22,906 nucleotides of DNA from Angelobacter sp036557225 (GCA_036557225.1 DATBHX010000015.1:1-22906); one strand, 5' to 3'; counted from the stretch's first letter, positions 14,363-22,629 are shown. The notes: a model not told the origin generated them from the letters alone. Program-made: numbers and translations.

Positions 14363-15462
14363 TGCCAGGCAAAAAAATGTTGCTTGCGCCAGCAACAACA
14401 CCTCGCTCCCTTGGCTATCGCATGCCCGCCGAATGGGAACCGCACGCGTCTACCTGGCTGGCATGGCCGCACAACCGTTCTGACTGGCCGGGAAAATTTG
14501 ACGCCATTCCCTGGGTTTTTGCCGATATCATCCGCCATCTGGGACGGGCGGAAGACGTAAATTTGATTGTCGCTTCGGCCCGTGAAAAGAAATCGGCTGA
14601 AGACGTTTTGCGCCGCAGTCACGTTGATACCAAACGCGTGAAGTTCCACCTGTGGCCCACAAATCGAATCTGGACGCGCGATTCTGGTCCCATCTTCATC
14701 AGAAACCAAGTCAGGAACCAAAGCGGGGTTGCACTCACCAACTGGCGTTTTAATGCCTGGGCCAAGTATCCGGACTGGAAACATGACAACCAGCTGCCGG
14801 ATCGAATCGCCAAGAAACTGAAGCTCGAGCAATTTACTCCAGTGATCGAACAGAAGGGTAAGCCCCACCATGTGGTTCTCGAAGGTGGCAGCATCGATGT
14901 AAATGGCAAGGGCCTGATGCTGACGACCGAGGAATGCCTCTTGAGTAAGGTGCAACAGAGAAATCCCGGGCTGACGCAACGCGATCTGGAGCAAGTATTC
15001 GCGGATTACCTGGGAGTGGAAAAAGTCATTTGGCTCGGCAACGGCATTCAAGGCGACGACACGCACGGCCACGTAGACGATATCTCGCGTTTCGTTGCCT
15101 CTGACACGGTTCTCACGGTTGTAGAGCATAGCCGAGGAGAGGCCAATTACGAACCGCTGCAGGAAAATCTGCGACGGCTGCGCGCGGTCACTGATCTCGA
15201 AGGGCGCAAGCTGCAGATTGTCGAGCTACCGCTTCCCCGGCCGGTTATTTTTCATGGACAACGGCTGCCCGCGAGCTACGCCAACTTTTATGTCGCAAAC
15301 GACCTGGTCCTGGTCCCGACTTTCAATGACCCGAATGACCGCATCGCGCTCAACATTCTTGCCGGGATGTTCCCTGGCCGGGAGATTGCCGGCATCCACT
15401 GCGGAGATTTCATCTGGGGTCTGGGAGCGATTCACTGCATGACGCAGCAACAACCTGCGTGA
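14362..15462 (+). CDS. aguA: Agmatine deiminase
   Basis: A 366-residue peptidyl-arginine-deiminase-type enzyme that converts agmatine to N-carbamoylputrescine and ammonia. Typical signatures are the N-terminal MPAEWEPHASTWLAWPHN (21-38), WTRDSGP (104-110), EGGSIDVNGKG (174-184), DDTHGHVDD with H237 (232-240), and the catalytic cysteine C359 in GLGAIHCMTQQQP at the C-terminus. Its product is the substrate of the upstream-encoded AguB and its substrate comes from the pyruvoyl arginine decarboxylase, so the window encodes the complete agmatine route. The start overlaps the aguB stop by 1 nt. Its stop abuts the stop of the convergent 92-residue gene, the two together forming the palindrome TGATCA. 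Confidence 0.96.
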   Translation: MPGKKMLLAPATTPRSLGYRMPAEWEPHASTWLAWPHNRSDWPGKFDAIPWVFADIIRHLGRAEDVNLIVASAREKKSAEDVLRRSHVDTKRVKFHLWPTNRIWTRDSGPIFIRNQVRNQSGVALTNWRFNAWAKYPDWKHDNQLPDRIAKKLKLEQFTPVIEQKGKPHHVVLEGGSIDVNGKGLMLTTEECLLSKVQQRNPGLTQRDLEQVFADYLGVEKVIWLGNGIQGDDTHGHVDDISRFVASDTVLTVVEHSRGEANYEPLQENLRRLRAVTDLEGRKLQIVELPLPRPVIFHGQRLPASYANFYVANDLVLVPTFNDPNDRIALNILAGMFPGREIAGIHCGDFIWGLGAIHCMTQQQPA

Positions 15463-15741
15463 TCAGCGCCATTTTCGCTCAGCGCGCGTCTCTTTTTTGG
15501 TGCCATCTCCCGCGGTACTCTGGACCAGCACCTCGGCCTTGTTGTCTCCGGGGTACACTCCTTGTTGCGTGAGCGTCTGTTGCCAGGAGTCCAGAGGAGC
15601 GCCTGGGGTGTCCTTGATTTGGGGAAAGTCGTTTACCTTCACTTCGACATAGGTGATTTTCTCATCTGCGCCTGCTTCCACGCTCACGTCAAAGTTCCAG
15701 CCCATGACCGCTCGAGTGGGCGGACTAATTGCGATCTTCAT
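15463..15741 (-). CDS. Small hypothetical protein, 92 residues
   Basis: I do not recognise this family. The sequence looks like a single small beta-sandwich: alternating strands such as GWNFDVSVEAG, KITYVEVKVNDF, SWQQTLTQQGVY and NKAEVLVQSTAG, then a basic tail (KKETRAERKWR). There is no signal peptide, TM segment or cysteine. GGGAG lies 7 nt before the ATG, supporting real translation. It follows the class II aldolase gene by 56 bp on the same strand, so the two may share a transcript. It is convergent with aguA with no base between the stops. Confidence 0.7.
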   Translation of the reverse strand: MKIAISPPTRAVMGWNFDVSVEAGADEKITYVEVKVNDFPQIKDTPGAPLDSWQQTLTQQGVYPGDNKAEVLVQSTAGDGTKKETRAERKWR

Positions 15742-15797
15742 CTTGCGTCTCCCGGATGAAACTAAGTATTCAGGTTTTACAGCACAGCAAGCATTTT

Positions 15798-16562
15798 CTA
15801 GGCTACAGCGCTCTTGGGCCGATACTGAAATAATTCCGGGTCAGATTTCTGCAGCTTCTCCACGGTATCTTTCCAGACGGCTGCGATCGCCGGCATTGCA
15901 GCGATCTCATTTTTCGCCGTCAACGCATGCTCCATCTTAATAGGAAGCGGCTTGTATCCTGTGGCCTGGGCCGCCATGGCCACTGAGATATTGCGCGCGC
16001 ACATTCCTTCCAACAGCATCATGCGCATCAGCGCCACCTGGATATTCGGCCCGGAGGTGAGCGCGCCGTGGTTGGGCAGGATCACAGCTGCGTGCCGGGC
16101 GACGGCATCGGCAAACGGTTTGACCCGATCTTCGCTCGCCGCTGTGCCCGTGTATTCCTCCTCCACAATGCCAACGTCGCCGGCAAGGATGCAGCTTTCC
16201 TGGTCATAGATCTCGGGAATTTGTCTGAACGTTCCCCAGCTTACCGTGACAGGCGGATGAGTGTGGACCAGAGCGACAATCTGCGGGTTGTACCGGTGAA
16301 TCACCGCGTGCAGCGCGACCGTGTCATTTACATAGGGATCGACGGATGGATCGTGCTCCAGCACCTTGCCGTCAAAGTCAAAAGTGCAGATGTCGGCAGG
16401 GCGGAGCGTGCCAAAGGAGGGTCCGAAGCGGTTCATCAGCATCTTGTTGTCACCAATCACCACGCTCAGATGTCCTGCAACTCCTGCGCTTAGCCCCGCA
16501 CGGAAGAGAGCGCGTGCTGCGCAGCAAATGTCAAATTTGATCGCTTCCGTTGAAGTAACCAT
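15798..16562 (-). CDS. Class II aldolase/adducin family protein
   Basis: A 254-residue protein of the zinc-dependent class II aldolase/adducin fold (L-fuculose-phosphate aldolase, L-ribulose-5-phosphate 4-epimerase and relatives). The metal-binding histidines are visible: H100-T-H102-P and H165 in ILPNHGAL. N-terminal GVAGHLSVVIGDN (27-39) is the usual phosphate/substrate-side loop, although the typical SxR/GN signature is altered. Substrate cannot be named: decarboxylase, aldolase and epimerase members all look alike. GGAGGAG lies 4 nt before the ATG. It lies upstream of the 92-residue gene on the same strand. The other side is a terminator region facing the LPxTA protein. Confidence 0.88.
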   Translation of the reverse strand: MVTSTEAIKFDICCAARALFRAGLSAGVAGHLSVVIGDNKMLMNRFGPSFGTLRPADICTFDFDGKVLEHDPSVDPYVNDTVALHAVIHRYNPQIVALVHTHPPVTVSWGTFRQIPEIYDQESCILAGDVGIVEEEYTGTAASEDRVKPFADAVARHAAVILPNHGALTSGPNIQVALMRMMLLEGMCARNISVAMAAQATGYKPLPIKMEHALTAKNEIAAMPAIAAVWKDTVEKLQKSDPELFQYRPKSAVA

Positions 16563-16630
16563 GCTTCTCCTCCAGGCTCTTTACCCCTAAATCGTAGCTG
16601 GCGGCGGCGCTTTTAACAACTGCGCAAAAC

Positions 16631-16666
16631 AAACTGCCCGAAGGCCTGTACTCCTCCGGGCAGTTT
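16631..16666 (-). terminator. Terminator hairpin downstream of the LPxTA-tailed protein
   Basis: AAACTGCCCG (16631-16640) is perfectly complementary to CGGGCAGTTT (16657-16666), with a 16-nt loop. On the minus strand the stem ends in a T-rich stretch (TTTGTTTTG). It begins 24 bp past the stop of the 379-residue gene. Confidence 0.65.
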
Positions 16667-16690
16667 CGTTGGTTGTGGTTGATCGAGATG

Positions 16691-17830
16691 TTACTTCTTC
16701 CGGCGGCTCAGCAAGCCGGTGAACAGGGAGCCAATGCCCAGAAGTCCGAGCAAAGGCAGCGGAGAAGCGGTTTGGGGCAGCTTTTGCTTGCCCGCATTCG
16801 CGTTTTGGTCAGCCGCGTTCTGGTCTGAAGTGCTGGCGGCCGGCGCCGTAGCATTCTGGTCAGTGGATCCCGGCGTAGTGCTGGTCGACGGAGTCTGCGC
16901 GCTCGGAGTGCTTTGAGCGGCATTCTGATCGGTGCTGCTTGGAGAAGTGCTGCTCGGTGACGTGCTGCTTGGCGTTGTCGCGCTCTGGTCCGTGCTGCTC
17001 GGTGCAGTGGTGCTCGGAGTTGTGGAGCTTGGCGACGTGCTGCTCTGAGCTGCAGAGCTCTGGTCCGTTGCCGGCGGGTTTACCGGAGCACTGGCGCTCT
17101 CACTCTGGCTTCCTCCTGGATTCGAGGTGGTTGCGGCCGGCGCATTGGCATTGTTGGTATCAGAAGTTGGAGTTTGGCTGCTGCCCGGCGTTACTGCGTT
17201 GCTTGCGCTGGTGGCAGCATTGTTCGCGCTGTTCGCTGCGCTGTCAGCCGCGCTCTTGGTTGCGTCAGCAGTTTGGTCTGCAGCCTGCTGGCCGGCTGAT
17301 GCAGCACCTGCTGCAGCTCCGGTCGCAGCGCCCGCTACGGCTCCAGCCGCGCCGGAAACACTATTGTCTGTGCTGCTGGCCTGGTTGCTGGTGCAGGAAT
17401 CAGAGATCATGTTGACGGAGCTGACCTGCAGCGAACCATCACTCGAGCGAGTTCCCTGAATCTGGACCTGATGCCCATCATGCGGCTTCAGCATGGAACT
17501 GTCACCCTGCAGATTCACGGTCTGGCCGTTGTCTGCGGAGAGGACCCAATTTCCACCGGACTGCTTCAAGCAACCTTTCATGGAGGCTTGCTGATCCCCA
17601 CTGGTGGCGCTTGAGGTTGCGCTTTGATTGCTCTGGTCCGTAGAAGAAGGTTGAGACGGTTGTGTGCTGGGTTGTTGTGTGCTCTGGTCCGTGCTCGGAC
17701 TGGTGGAGGGGCTGGTCGACTGGCTCGGCTGTTGCTGATCCGGCGATGTCTGTGAGCCGCTGCTCCCACTTGTCTGCGCAAATGCCATACCGGAGACCAG
17801 CATCAGCGCCAGAATAAGTTTCTTGTTCAT
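16691..17830 (-). CDS. Secreted low-complexity Ser/Thr/Gln-rich protein with LPxTA-type C-terminal anchor
   Basis: A 379-residue protein. Signal peptide 1-18 (MNKKLILALMLVSGMAFA). Residues 20-80 and 215-348 are disordered Ser/Thr/Pro/Gln/Asn tracts with a recurring S-T-D-Q-S/N motif (for example at 47, 64, 255, 280, 300 and 323). Between them, 82-148 is a small folded domain bounded by cysteines C87 and C146 (KGCLKQSGGNWVLSADNG, HDGHQVQIQGT), similar to the DUF5818-type domain. This is followed by an Ala-rich helical stretch (158-215). The C-terminus is sortase-like: LPQTA (351-355), a hydrophobic segment (PLPLLGLLGIG...), and a final RRKK. It is probably surface-displayed. AAGGAG lies 7 nt before the ATG. 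Its Ala-rich and Ser-rich parts could inflate database hits. Function unknown. Confidence 0.87.
   Translation of the reverse strand: MNKKLILALMLVSGMAFAQTSGSSGSQTSPDQQQPSQSTSPSTSPSTDQSTQQPSTQPSQPSSTDQSNQSATSSATSGDQQASMKGCLKQSGGNWVLSADNGQTVNLQGDSSMLKPHDGHQVQIQGTRSSDGSLQVSSVNMISDSCTSNQASSTDNSVSGAAGAVAGAATGAAAGAASAGQQAADQTADATKSAADSAANSANNAATSASNAVTPGSSQTPTSDTNNANAPAATTSNPGGSQSESASAPVNPPATDQSSAAQSSTSPSSTTPSTTAPSSTDQSATTPSSTSPSSTSPSSTDQNAAQSTPSAQTPSTSTTPGSTDQNATAPAASTSDQNAADQNANAGKQKLPQTASPLPLLGLLGIGSLFTGLLSRRKK
16910..17060. repeat. Short degenerate coding repeats inside the LPxTA-protein gene
   Basis: Imperfect units such as CTCTGGTCCGTGCTGCTCGG recur here and again near 17630 and 17680. They encode the S-T-D-Q-S / SPSST tracts. 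The array is likely unstable in length between strains. Confidence 0.6.
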
Positions 17831-17852
17831 GTCGTTGCTCCTTCGAAGTTTC

Positions 17853-17864
17853 GCCCCTCGGGGC
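17853..17864. other. Hairpin GCCC-CTCG-GGGC in the 5' leader of the LPxTA-protein gene
   Basis: A compact, GC-rich perfect hairpin between the LPxTA-protein start and tadA, about 22-34 nt before the LPxTA-protein start codon. It could stabilise or regulate that leader. No known riboswitch shape is seen. Confidence 0.35.
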
Positions 17865-17977
17865 TTTTCGAGTTTCTCGCCAACGTCCGCTGAGGTAGGA
17901 CGCCGATTACTGTTTAGAGACGAGTTAACAACCGGGGGTTGACCGCAAATCCAACATAAGGAGAGCTGCCGCTCGTG

Positions 17978-17983
17978 TAGAAT
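17978..17983 (+). promoter_or_regulatory. Possible -10 element for tadA
   Basis: TAGAAT about 30 nt before the tadA ATG. No good -35 lies at the normal distance, so this is weak. Confidence 0.25.
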
Positions 17984-18011
17984 CCTTTACAAAAGAGCGC
18001 ATTTCTGGACC

Positions 18012-18527
18012 ATGGCGAAAATAGAGAAAAACCCAGTAGATATGCGGTACGGAGCTGACGCTGCCTGGATGGCACTGGCACTGGAGCAGGCCAGGCTGGC
18101 GGCCGGAGCGGGAGAAGTGCCTGTTGGCGCATTAGTAATCAAAGACGGTGAAATTGCCGGCCAGGGACACAATCGCAATCTGCTGGACCACGATCCCACA
18201 GCTCACGCTGAGATCGTTGCCTTGCGCCTGGCAGCCGGGCGTCTGGGCAACCATCGCCTGGGTGGATGTACTGTTTACACGACCATTGAGCCGTGCGCGA
18301 TGTGCGCCGGCGCTCTCATCCATGCACGCGTGTCGCGGCTGGTCTATGGCGCCAGCGATCCCAAAGCGGGAGCTGCCGGATCAGTTCTCCAGGTTCTCAA
18401 CCATCCCGGCTTGAATCATACAATGGAGGTCACTGCCGGAGTGATGGCGCTGGAGTGTTCAGAAGTCCTGCAGGAGTTCTTTCGCAGCAAAAGGACGCGG
18501 GTGGAAGCGGTCAAAGATGAAGGGTGA
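18012..18527 (+). CDS. tadA: tRNA-specific adenosine deaminase
   Basis: A 171-residue zinc-dependent deaminase that converts A34 to inosine in the anticodon of tRNA-Arg(ACG). The cytidine-deaminase-like motifs are complete: H65-A-E67 (AHAEIVAL) with the proton-shuttling glutamate, and P94-C95-x-x-C98 (EPCAMCAGAL). VPVGALVIKDGEI (37-49) and the C-terminal CSEVLQEFFRSKR are characteristic of TadA rather than guanine or cytosine deaminases. Length is normal. The ATG used gives a short charged extension; an in-frame ATG at 18042 is an alternative, and neither has a strong Shine-Dalgarno site. It is probably monocistronic. Confidence 0.95.
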   Translation: MAKIEKNPVDMRYGADAAWMALALEQARLAAGAGEVPVGALVIKDGEIAGQGHNRNLLDHDPTAHAEIVALRLAAGRLGNHRLGGCTVYTTIEPCAMCAGALIHARVSRLVYGASDPKAGAAGSVLQVLNHPGLNHTMEVTAGVMALECSEVLQEFFRSKRTRVEAVKDEG

Positions 18528-18624
18528 ATATTGAACAGAGCTGCAGCAGATTTCAAAACTTTCATGATCATTTCATATCAGTCGCCCAGCTAACCAGCAG
18601 GAGATTTTCTAGTCCAAAACAGAT

Positions 18625-21129
18625 ATGCTGACGAGCATGGCTTCTCTCATCCCTCAGGATCTGCGTTACGCGTTCCGCGTGTTGGTTAAGTCGCCGGGAT
18701 TTTCCATCATCGCCATTCTCACGCTGGCGCTCGGCATAGGCGCGAACACAGCCATCTTCTCGGTTGTCAACGGCGTGTTGCTCAACCCCCTGCCCTTCGA
18801 ACATCCTGAGCAGCTTGTTTCGATGTTTGAGAAGATTCCGAATTTCGACAACGGCTCTATCTCATACCCAAATTTTGTTGACTGGCGGCGGATGAATCGA
18901 ACTTTCGCCAACATGGCCGCCTACCGCAGTACAGGGCTGAGCCTTTCCGGCAATGGAGAGCCGGAACGCCTGCACGCCGAGATGATCTCCGCAGGCTTCT
19001 TCGAGATTTTAGGTGTCAGCCCGCTCAAGGGCCGCACTTTCAGCCCAGACGAGGACCGCTTGGGCGCAAACCCCACTGTGATGATTACGGAAGCGCTATG
19101 GAAGCGGAAGTACGGCGCTCGGCCTGACGTTATCGGCCAACGAATGATTCTTGATGACGTTGGACGCACCATTATTGGAATTGTGCCTTCCAGCTTCCAT
19201 CTGAGCATCCAGAATTTTGAGCGCGGCACCGGGTCCAGAATTGAGGTTTACGTCCCGGTTGGAGAATACAACGAGCCCAAATTCTACAACGGGCGCGATT
19301 CAGGCTGGGGCCTTGACGGCATTGGCCGGATCAAGCCCGGCGTCACGCTGCAGCAGGCCCGCGAAGATATGGAGCGCGTCTCGCGCGAGTTGGCAGTCGC
19401 CTATCCTGAAATCGACACCGCCAGAAAAGCCAATATTCTTTCTTTGAAAGAAGAAATGGTTGGAAATGTCCGCCCTATTCTTCTGGTCCTGTTGGTTGCG
19501 GTTGTAGCTGTGCTGGCGATTGCCTGCGTGAACGTTGCCAATCTTCTCCTGGCTCGCTCCACCGCGCGACAACAGGAGTTTGCCATTCGCATTGCCCTCG
19601 GAGCGGGACAAAAGAGGGTGGTGCGCCAACTGCTGACTGAAAGCATTCTTCTGGCTCTGGCCGGGGGCGCACTGGGCTTGCTTCTGGCCAAATTCGGAAC
19701 CAGTGCGGCTCTGGCCGCATTGCCGCAAAGCCTGCCGCGAGCGGAAAACATCGGTCTTGATCTTCGTGTCCTGCTGTTTACCGTTCTGATATCGGTTCTT
19801 TCCGGGATCGCCTTCGGCCTGGCCCCGGCGTGGAAAGCTGTGCACGGAAACCTGAGCGGCACTTTGACTGAAAGCGGTCGGGCTCTGGCACGTGCTCGCA
19901 GCGGGATGCAGGCATTTCTTGTCGTGGGTGAGATGGCGCTCACACTCGTGCTCCTGATCTGTGCCGGCCTGATGATCCGTAGCCTGATTCAACTATGGAA
20001 CCTGGATCCCGGATTCAATCCCAAAAGCGTAATGACTTTCGCACTCACGGGTCCCGCCTCATACAGAACGCAATCCGCGGATTCCATTCGCTCAGCCTCC
20101 CGGCAAATTCATGACCAGCTGGCCTCCGCCCCCGGTGTTGAATCTGTGTCGTTTAATGATGGCGCTGATCCGATGGGAAGTGACGATGAAGAATTCTTCT
20201 GGATTATCGGCAGACCGCGCCCGTCAAACCGCAGCGATCTGCCCATGGCTGTCCAATATGTCGTGGAGCCTGAATATCTAAAGGTCATGCAGATTCCTCT
20301 AAAGCACGGCCGCTTTTTTACCGCGGCCGACAATGAGCATGCTCCAGCCGTTGCAGTGATTGATGAAACACTGGCGGCAAGATATTTCCCCGGCGAAGAC
20401 CCCATCGGCAAGTACCTTGATATGAATATCGACGCTAACGATCCGGACAAGGTTCCCAATCCCCAGATCGTCGGCGTCGTGGGCCATGTGAACCAATGGG
20501 GGCTTGCCAGCGACGCAGCCAATCCTCTGCACGAGCAGATGTACCTGCCGATCGCGCAAATCCCTGACAAAGAACTGCAGCGCCGGGGCCTGGGGGGTAG
20601 CGTGTATCTGCGCACTCAGAGGCCGGGAAGCACCAATTTGCCGGTGCTGCGCCAGCGCCTGCTTGAATTCAATTCCGCCCTGGTGGTCCACGATCCGGAA
20701 AACATGGAAACCCGCGTTGCTGAAACGGTCGCGACCAGGCGCTTTACCATGATCTTGTTGGGCGTGTTTGCCGCGCTTGCTCTGGTGCTGGCGGCGATAG
20801 GGATTTATGGCGTCCTTTCCTACACCGTAGGACAGCGCACCAAAGAGATTGGCGTTCGCATGGCGCTGGGCGCGCAGCGAACGCACGTGCTGGGAATCGT
20901 TTTACGCGATGGTGCATGGATGACGCTGGCAGGAGTCGTGATCGGAGCAGTTGTCGCCTTCTTCGCTACGCGACTAATGTCCAGCGTGCTCTTTGGTGTC
21001 AGACCGACAGATCCGCTCACGTTCCTTTCGGTCGCTGCGTTGCTGTCGGCGATCGCGCTGCTGGCATGTTACATTCCGGCGCAACGCGCGATGCGGGTGG
21101 ATCCGATAGAAGCTCTACGGCACGAGTAG
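18625..21129 (+). CDS. ADOP-type ABC transporter permease (MacB/FtsX duplicated permease)
   Basis: An 834-residue inner-membrane protein built from two MacB-periplasmic-core plus FtsX units. Unit 1: DLRYAFRVLVKSPGFS and a TM (about 25-50), a periplasmic domain to about 280, then three TMs within about 285-415 carrying the ARSTARQQEFAIRIALGAG signature. Unit 2: a TM near 430-452, a second periplasmic domain, then TMs in the last 130 residues with QRTKEIGVRMALGAQ and the terminal RAMRVDPIEALRHE. This is the architecture of 'acidobacterial duplicated orphan permease', named because genomes carry many copies without a neighbouring ATPase; none is present here either. The substrate is unknown and could be efflux, lipoprotein release or a mechanotransmission role. 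The start is ATG 18625, or 18637 in frame; neither has a clear Shine-Dalgarno site. Confidence 0.93.
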   Translation: MLTSMASLIPQDLRYAFRVLVKSPGFSIIAILTLALGIGANTAIFSVVNGVLLNPLPFEHPEQLVSMFEKIPNFDNGSISYPNFVDWRRMNRTFANMAAYRSTGLSLSGNGEPERLHAEMISAGFFEILGVSPLKGRTFSPDEDRLGANPTVMITEALWKRKYGARPDVIGQRMILDDVGRTIIGIVPSSFHLSIQNFERGTGSRIEVYVPVGEYNEPKFYNGRDSGWGLDGIGRIKPGVTLQQAREDMERVSRELAVAYPEIDTARKANILSLKEEMVGNVRPILLVLLVAVVAVLAIACVNVANLLLARSTARQQEFAIRIALGAGQKRVVRQLLTESILLALAGGALGLLLAKFGTSAALAALPQSLPRAENIGLDLRVLLFTVLISVLSGIAFGLAPAWKAVHGNLSGTLTESGRALARARSGMQAFLVVGEMALTLVLLICAGLMIRSLIQLWNLDPGFNPKSVMTFALTGPASYRTQSADSIRSASRQIHDQLASAPGVESVSFNDGADPMGSDDEEFFWIIGRPRPSNRSDLPMAVQYVVEPEYLKVMQIPLKHGRFFTAADNEHAPAVAVIDETLAARYFPGEDPIGKYLDMNIDANDPDKVPNPQIVGVVGHVNQWGLASDAANPLHEQMYLPIAQIPDKELQRRGLGGSVYLRTQRPGSTNLPVLRQRLLEFNSALVVHDPENMETRVAETVATRRFTMILLGVFAALALVLAAIGIYGVLSYTVGQRTKEIGVRMALGAQRTHVLGIVLRDGAWMTLAGVVIGAVVAFFATRLMSSVLFGVRPTDPLTFLSVAALLSAIALLACYIPAQRAMRVDPIEALRHE

Positions 21130-21200
21130 ACCTTCCCAGTTTGTTCGGTTTGGAACGCGATAAGTCTGCATAGATACCCTCGGGAAAGGGCTCGCGCACC

Positions 21201-21209
21201 TGCTAGAAT
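21201..21209 (+). promoter_or_regulatory. Extended -10 promoter of the tRNA-Ser gene
   Basis: TGC-TAGAAT is a TGn extended -10 element 28 bp before the tRNA 5' end. No convincing -35 is seen. Confidence 0.4.
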
Positions 21210-21237
21210 ATCTCCAGACCACGTTTTTTCACGGCGC

Positions 21238-21327
21238 GGAGAGGTGCGTGAGTGGTTGAAACGATCCGCCTCGAAAGCGGACATACCTTGACGGGTATCG
21301 GGGGTTCGAATCCCTCCCTCTCCGCCA
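21238..21327 (+). tRNA. tRNA-Ser (anticodon CGA)
   Basis: A 90-nt gene including an encoded CCA end. Acceptor GGAGAGG (21238-21244) pairs with CCTCTCC (21317-21323), with G24 as the discriminator base. Anticodon stem TCCGC/GCGGA (21265-21269 / 21277-21281) holds loop CTCGAAA with anticodon CGA at 21272-21274, reading UCG. The long variable arm (ATACC...GGTAT) marks a class II tRNA, and the T-arm is GGGGG-TTCGAAT-CCCTC with one G-U pair. All arms are intact. The IS481 element begins about 10 bp after the CCA. Confidence 0.96.
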
Positions 21328-21336
21328 GAATCTAAG

Positions 21337-22629
21337 TGTCCAGCCCGGAGACATGGGTTACAGAACGTACCTAAGACATGGGTAACAGTTTTGGACCGAA
21401 CGGATTTTCCAGGGGTTCGAGCACCCTGGCCTCCAGATCGAAGTATCCCAGATCATAATCCATAAAGCTAACCAGCCAGATGTCGTCGTGCACTTCTTTG
21501 ATTCCCACCGCCTGACCGGCAAAGACCTGGCTGAAGTTGATCTTCTTGCGACCCAAACAGATGCGGCCACAGCGAGTGACCACGACGGTTTTGTCGTGGA
21601 GAGGATAATCGATGTCGGGAAGTCCGGTGTAGGGACGCGGCGATGGCAGATAGACCTCGCTGGGACAACGCATATCCAGCGCTTCATGCGGGCGCTGGTG
21701 GTTGAAGACGGCAACGAAGTCGTCGAAGCGGGCCTGTTGCTGCAGGAAGTTGGCGCCCGGGGGACGAGTGGCTTCTTTCTTCAAGGTAAGGTGCATGCGT
21801 TCGTGGCGGCCGTTCTGTTGCGGGTGGCCAGGCTGGATGCGTTCGATGCCAATCCCCAGGCGCAACCACCAAACCGCCAACTTGCTCAGATTAAATAAGG
21901 CATGAGCCGAAGCGAAGGGCACACCGTTGTCGCTGCGAATGTTGGCGGGCAGGCCACGCTCGCGAAACAGTCTTTCAAACACGGCAAAAGCAAAATCTTC
22001 CTGGGTAGAAGAAAGAGCCTCACAGCAGAGCAGATACCGGCTGGCGTGGTCGGTGACGGTGAGCGGATAACAGTACTGGCGATTGCCCAGCAAGAACTCG
22101 CCTTTGTAGTCGGTGCACCAGAGCTCGTTGGGGCGCTGCCCGGAAGATAACTGGGTGCCCTGTGCGCGGCGACGAACACGGCCCCGCCGCTCCACCAGCC
22201 CATGCCGGTCCAGCACCGCATGGATGGTGCTCTTGGCTGGGATGGCAATCCCCGAGAACCTGCGGATCAGCCGTTCACGCACTTTGCGAGCACCCCAGCT
22301 GGGGTGCTCGCGTTTCACGTTCAAGATGTAATTCTCCACCTGAAACGGAAGTTGATTGGCGTAGCGATAGGGACGGCGACTTCGATCCGTGAGCCCTTGA
22401 ATACCGGTTTCCTGATAGCGCTCGAAGATCTTGTAGCCAGTTTTGCGTGAAATCCCGAACTCCCGGCACAGTTCTGCCATCGCTTCACCCGCCAGCCGGC
22501 GCGCCACAAACTGTAATCTTTCATCCATCACCGAACACTCCTTCCAAGGCATCTTTCCCTCCTTCTTCAGGAGGAAAGTGTTACCTATGTGTCCGGTACA
22601 ATCTGTTACCTATGTCTCAGGCCGCTCAA
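21337..22629. mobile_element. IS481-family insertion sequence, about 1.3 kb
   Basis: One transposase gene lies between imperfect inverted ends. Left: GACATGGGTTACAG (21350-21363) and GACATGGGTAACAG (21375-21388). Right, inverted: CTGTTACCTATGTC (22603-22616) and a near copy at 22578-22593. Each end thus carries two similar repeats spaced 25 bp apart. The outer limits are approximate: similarity fades outside 21343 and 22623, and I cannot identify a target duplication with confidence. Confidence 0.82.
21371..22552 (-). CDS. IS481-family DDE transposase
   Basis: A 393-residue transposase. An N-terminal helix-turn-helix (AMAELCREFGISRKTGYKIFERY) is followed by the linker LTDRSRRPYRYANQLP. The RNase-H-like rve core has all three acidic residues: D in ELWCTDYKGEF, D in NIRSDNGVPF and E in QQNGRHERMHLTLKKE. 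This order and these words are typical of IS481. The C-terminal 90 residues form the small beta domain often found in this family. The first in-frame ATG (MPWKECSVMDERLQF) has GGAGG 5 nt upstream and matches the usual family start; an internal ATG nine codons later also has AAGGAG. The last five codons and the stop lie inside the terminal repeat at 21371-21388. The frame is intact, so the element may be active. Confidence 0.94.
   Translation of the reverse strand: MPWKECSVMDERLQFVARRLAGEAMAELCREFGISRKTGYKIFERYQETGIQGLTDRSRRPYRYANQLPFQVENYILNVKREHPSWGARKVRERLIRRFSGIAIPAKSTIHAVLDRHGLVERRGRVRRRAQGTQLSSGQRPNELWCTDYKGEFLLGNRQYCYPLTVTDHASRYLLCCEALSSTQEDFAFAVFERLFRERGLPANIRSDNGVPFASAHALFNLSKLAVWWLRLGIGIERIQPGHPQQNGRHERMHLTLKKEATRPPGANFLQQQARFDDFVAVFNHQRPHEALDMRCPSEVYLPSPRPYTGLPDIDYPLHDKTVVVTRCGRICLGRKKINFSQVFAGQAVGIKEVHDDIWLVSFMDYDLGYFDLEARVLEPLENPFGPKLLPMS

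Noticed and set aside
14329..15129. 266-codon open frame on the minus strand
   Set aside because: It is the mirror of aguA, which carries all catalytic motifs; a high-GC codon-position artefact.
16910..17060. Regulatory or mobile repeat in the LPxTA-protein gene
   Set aside because: The repetition follows the reading frame and encodes the S-T-D-Q-S tracts, so it is a coding repeat rather than an independent element.
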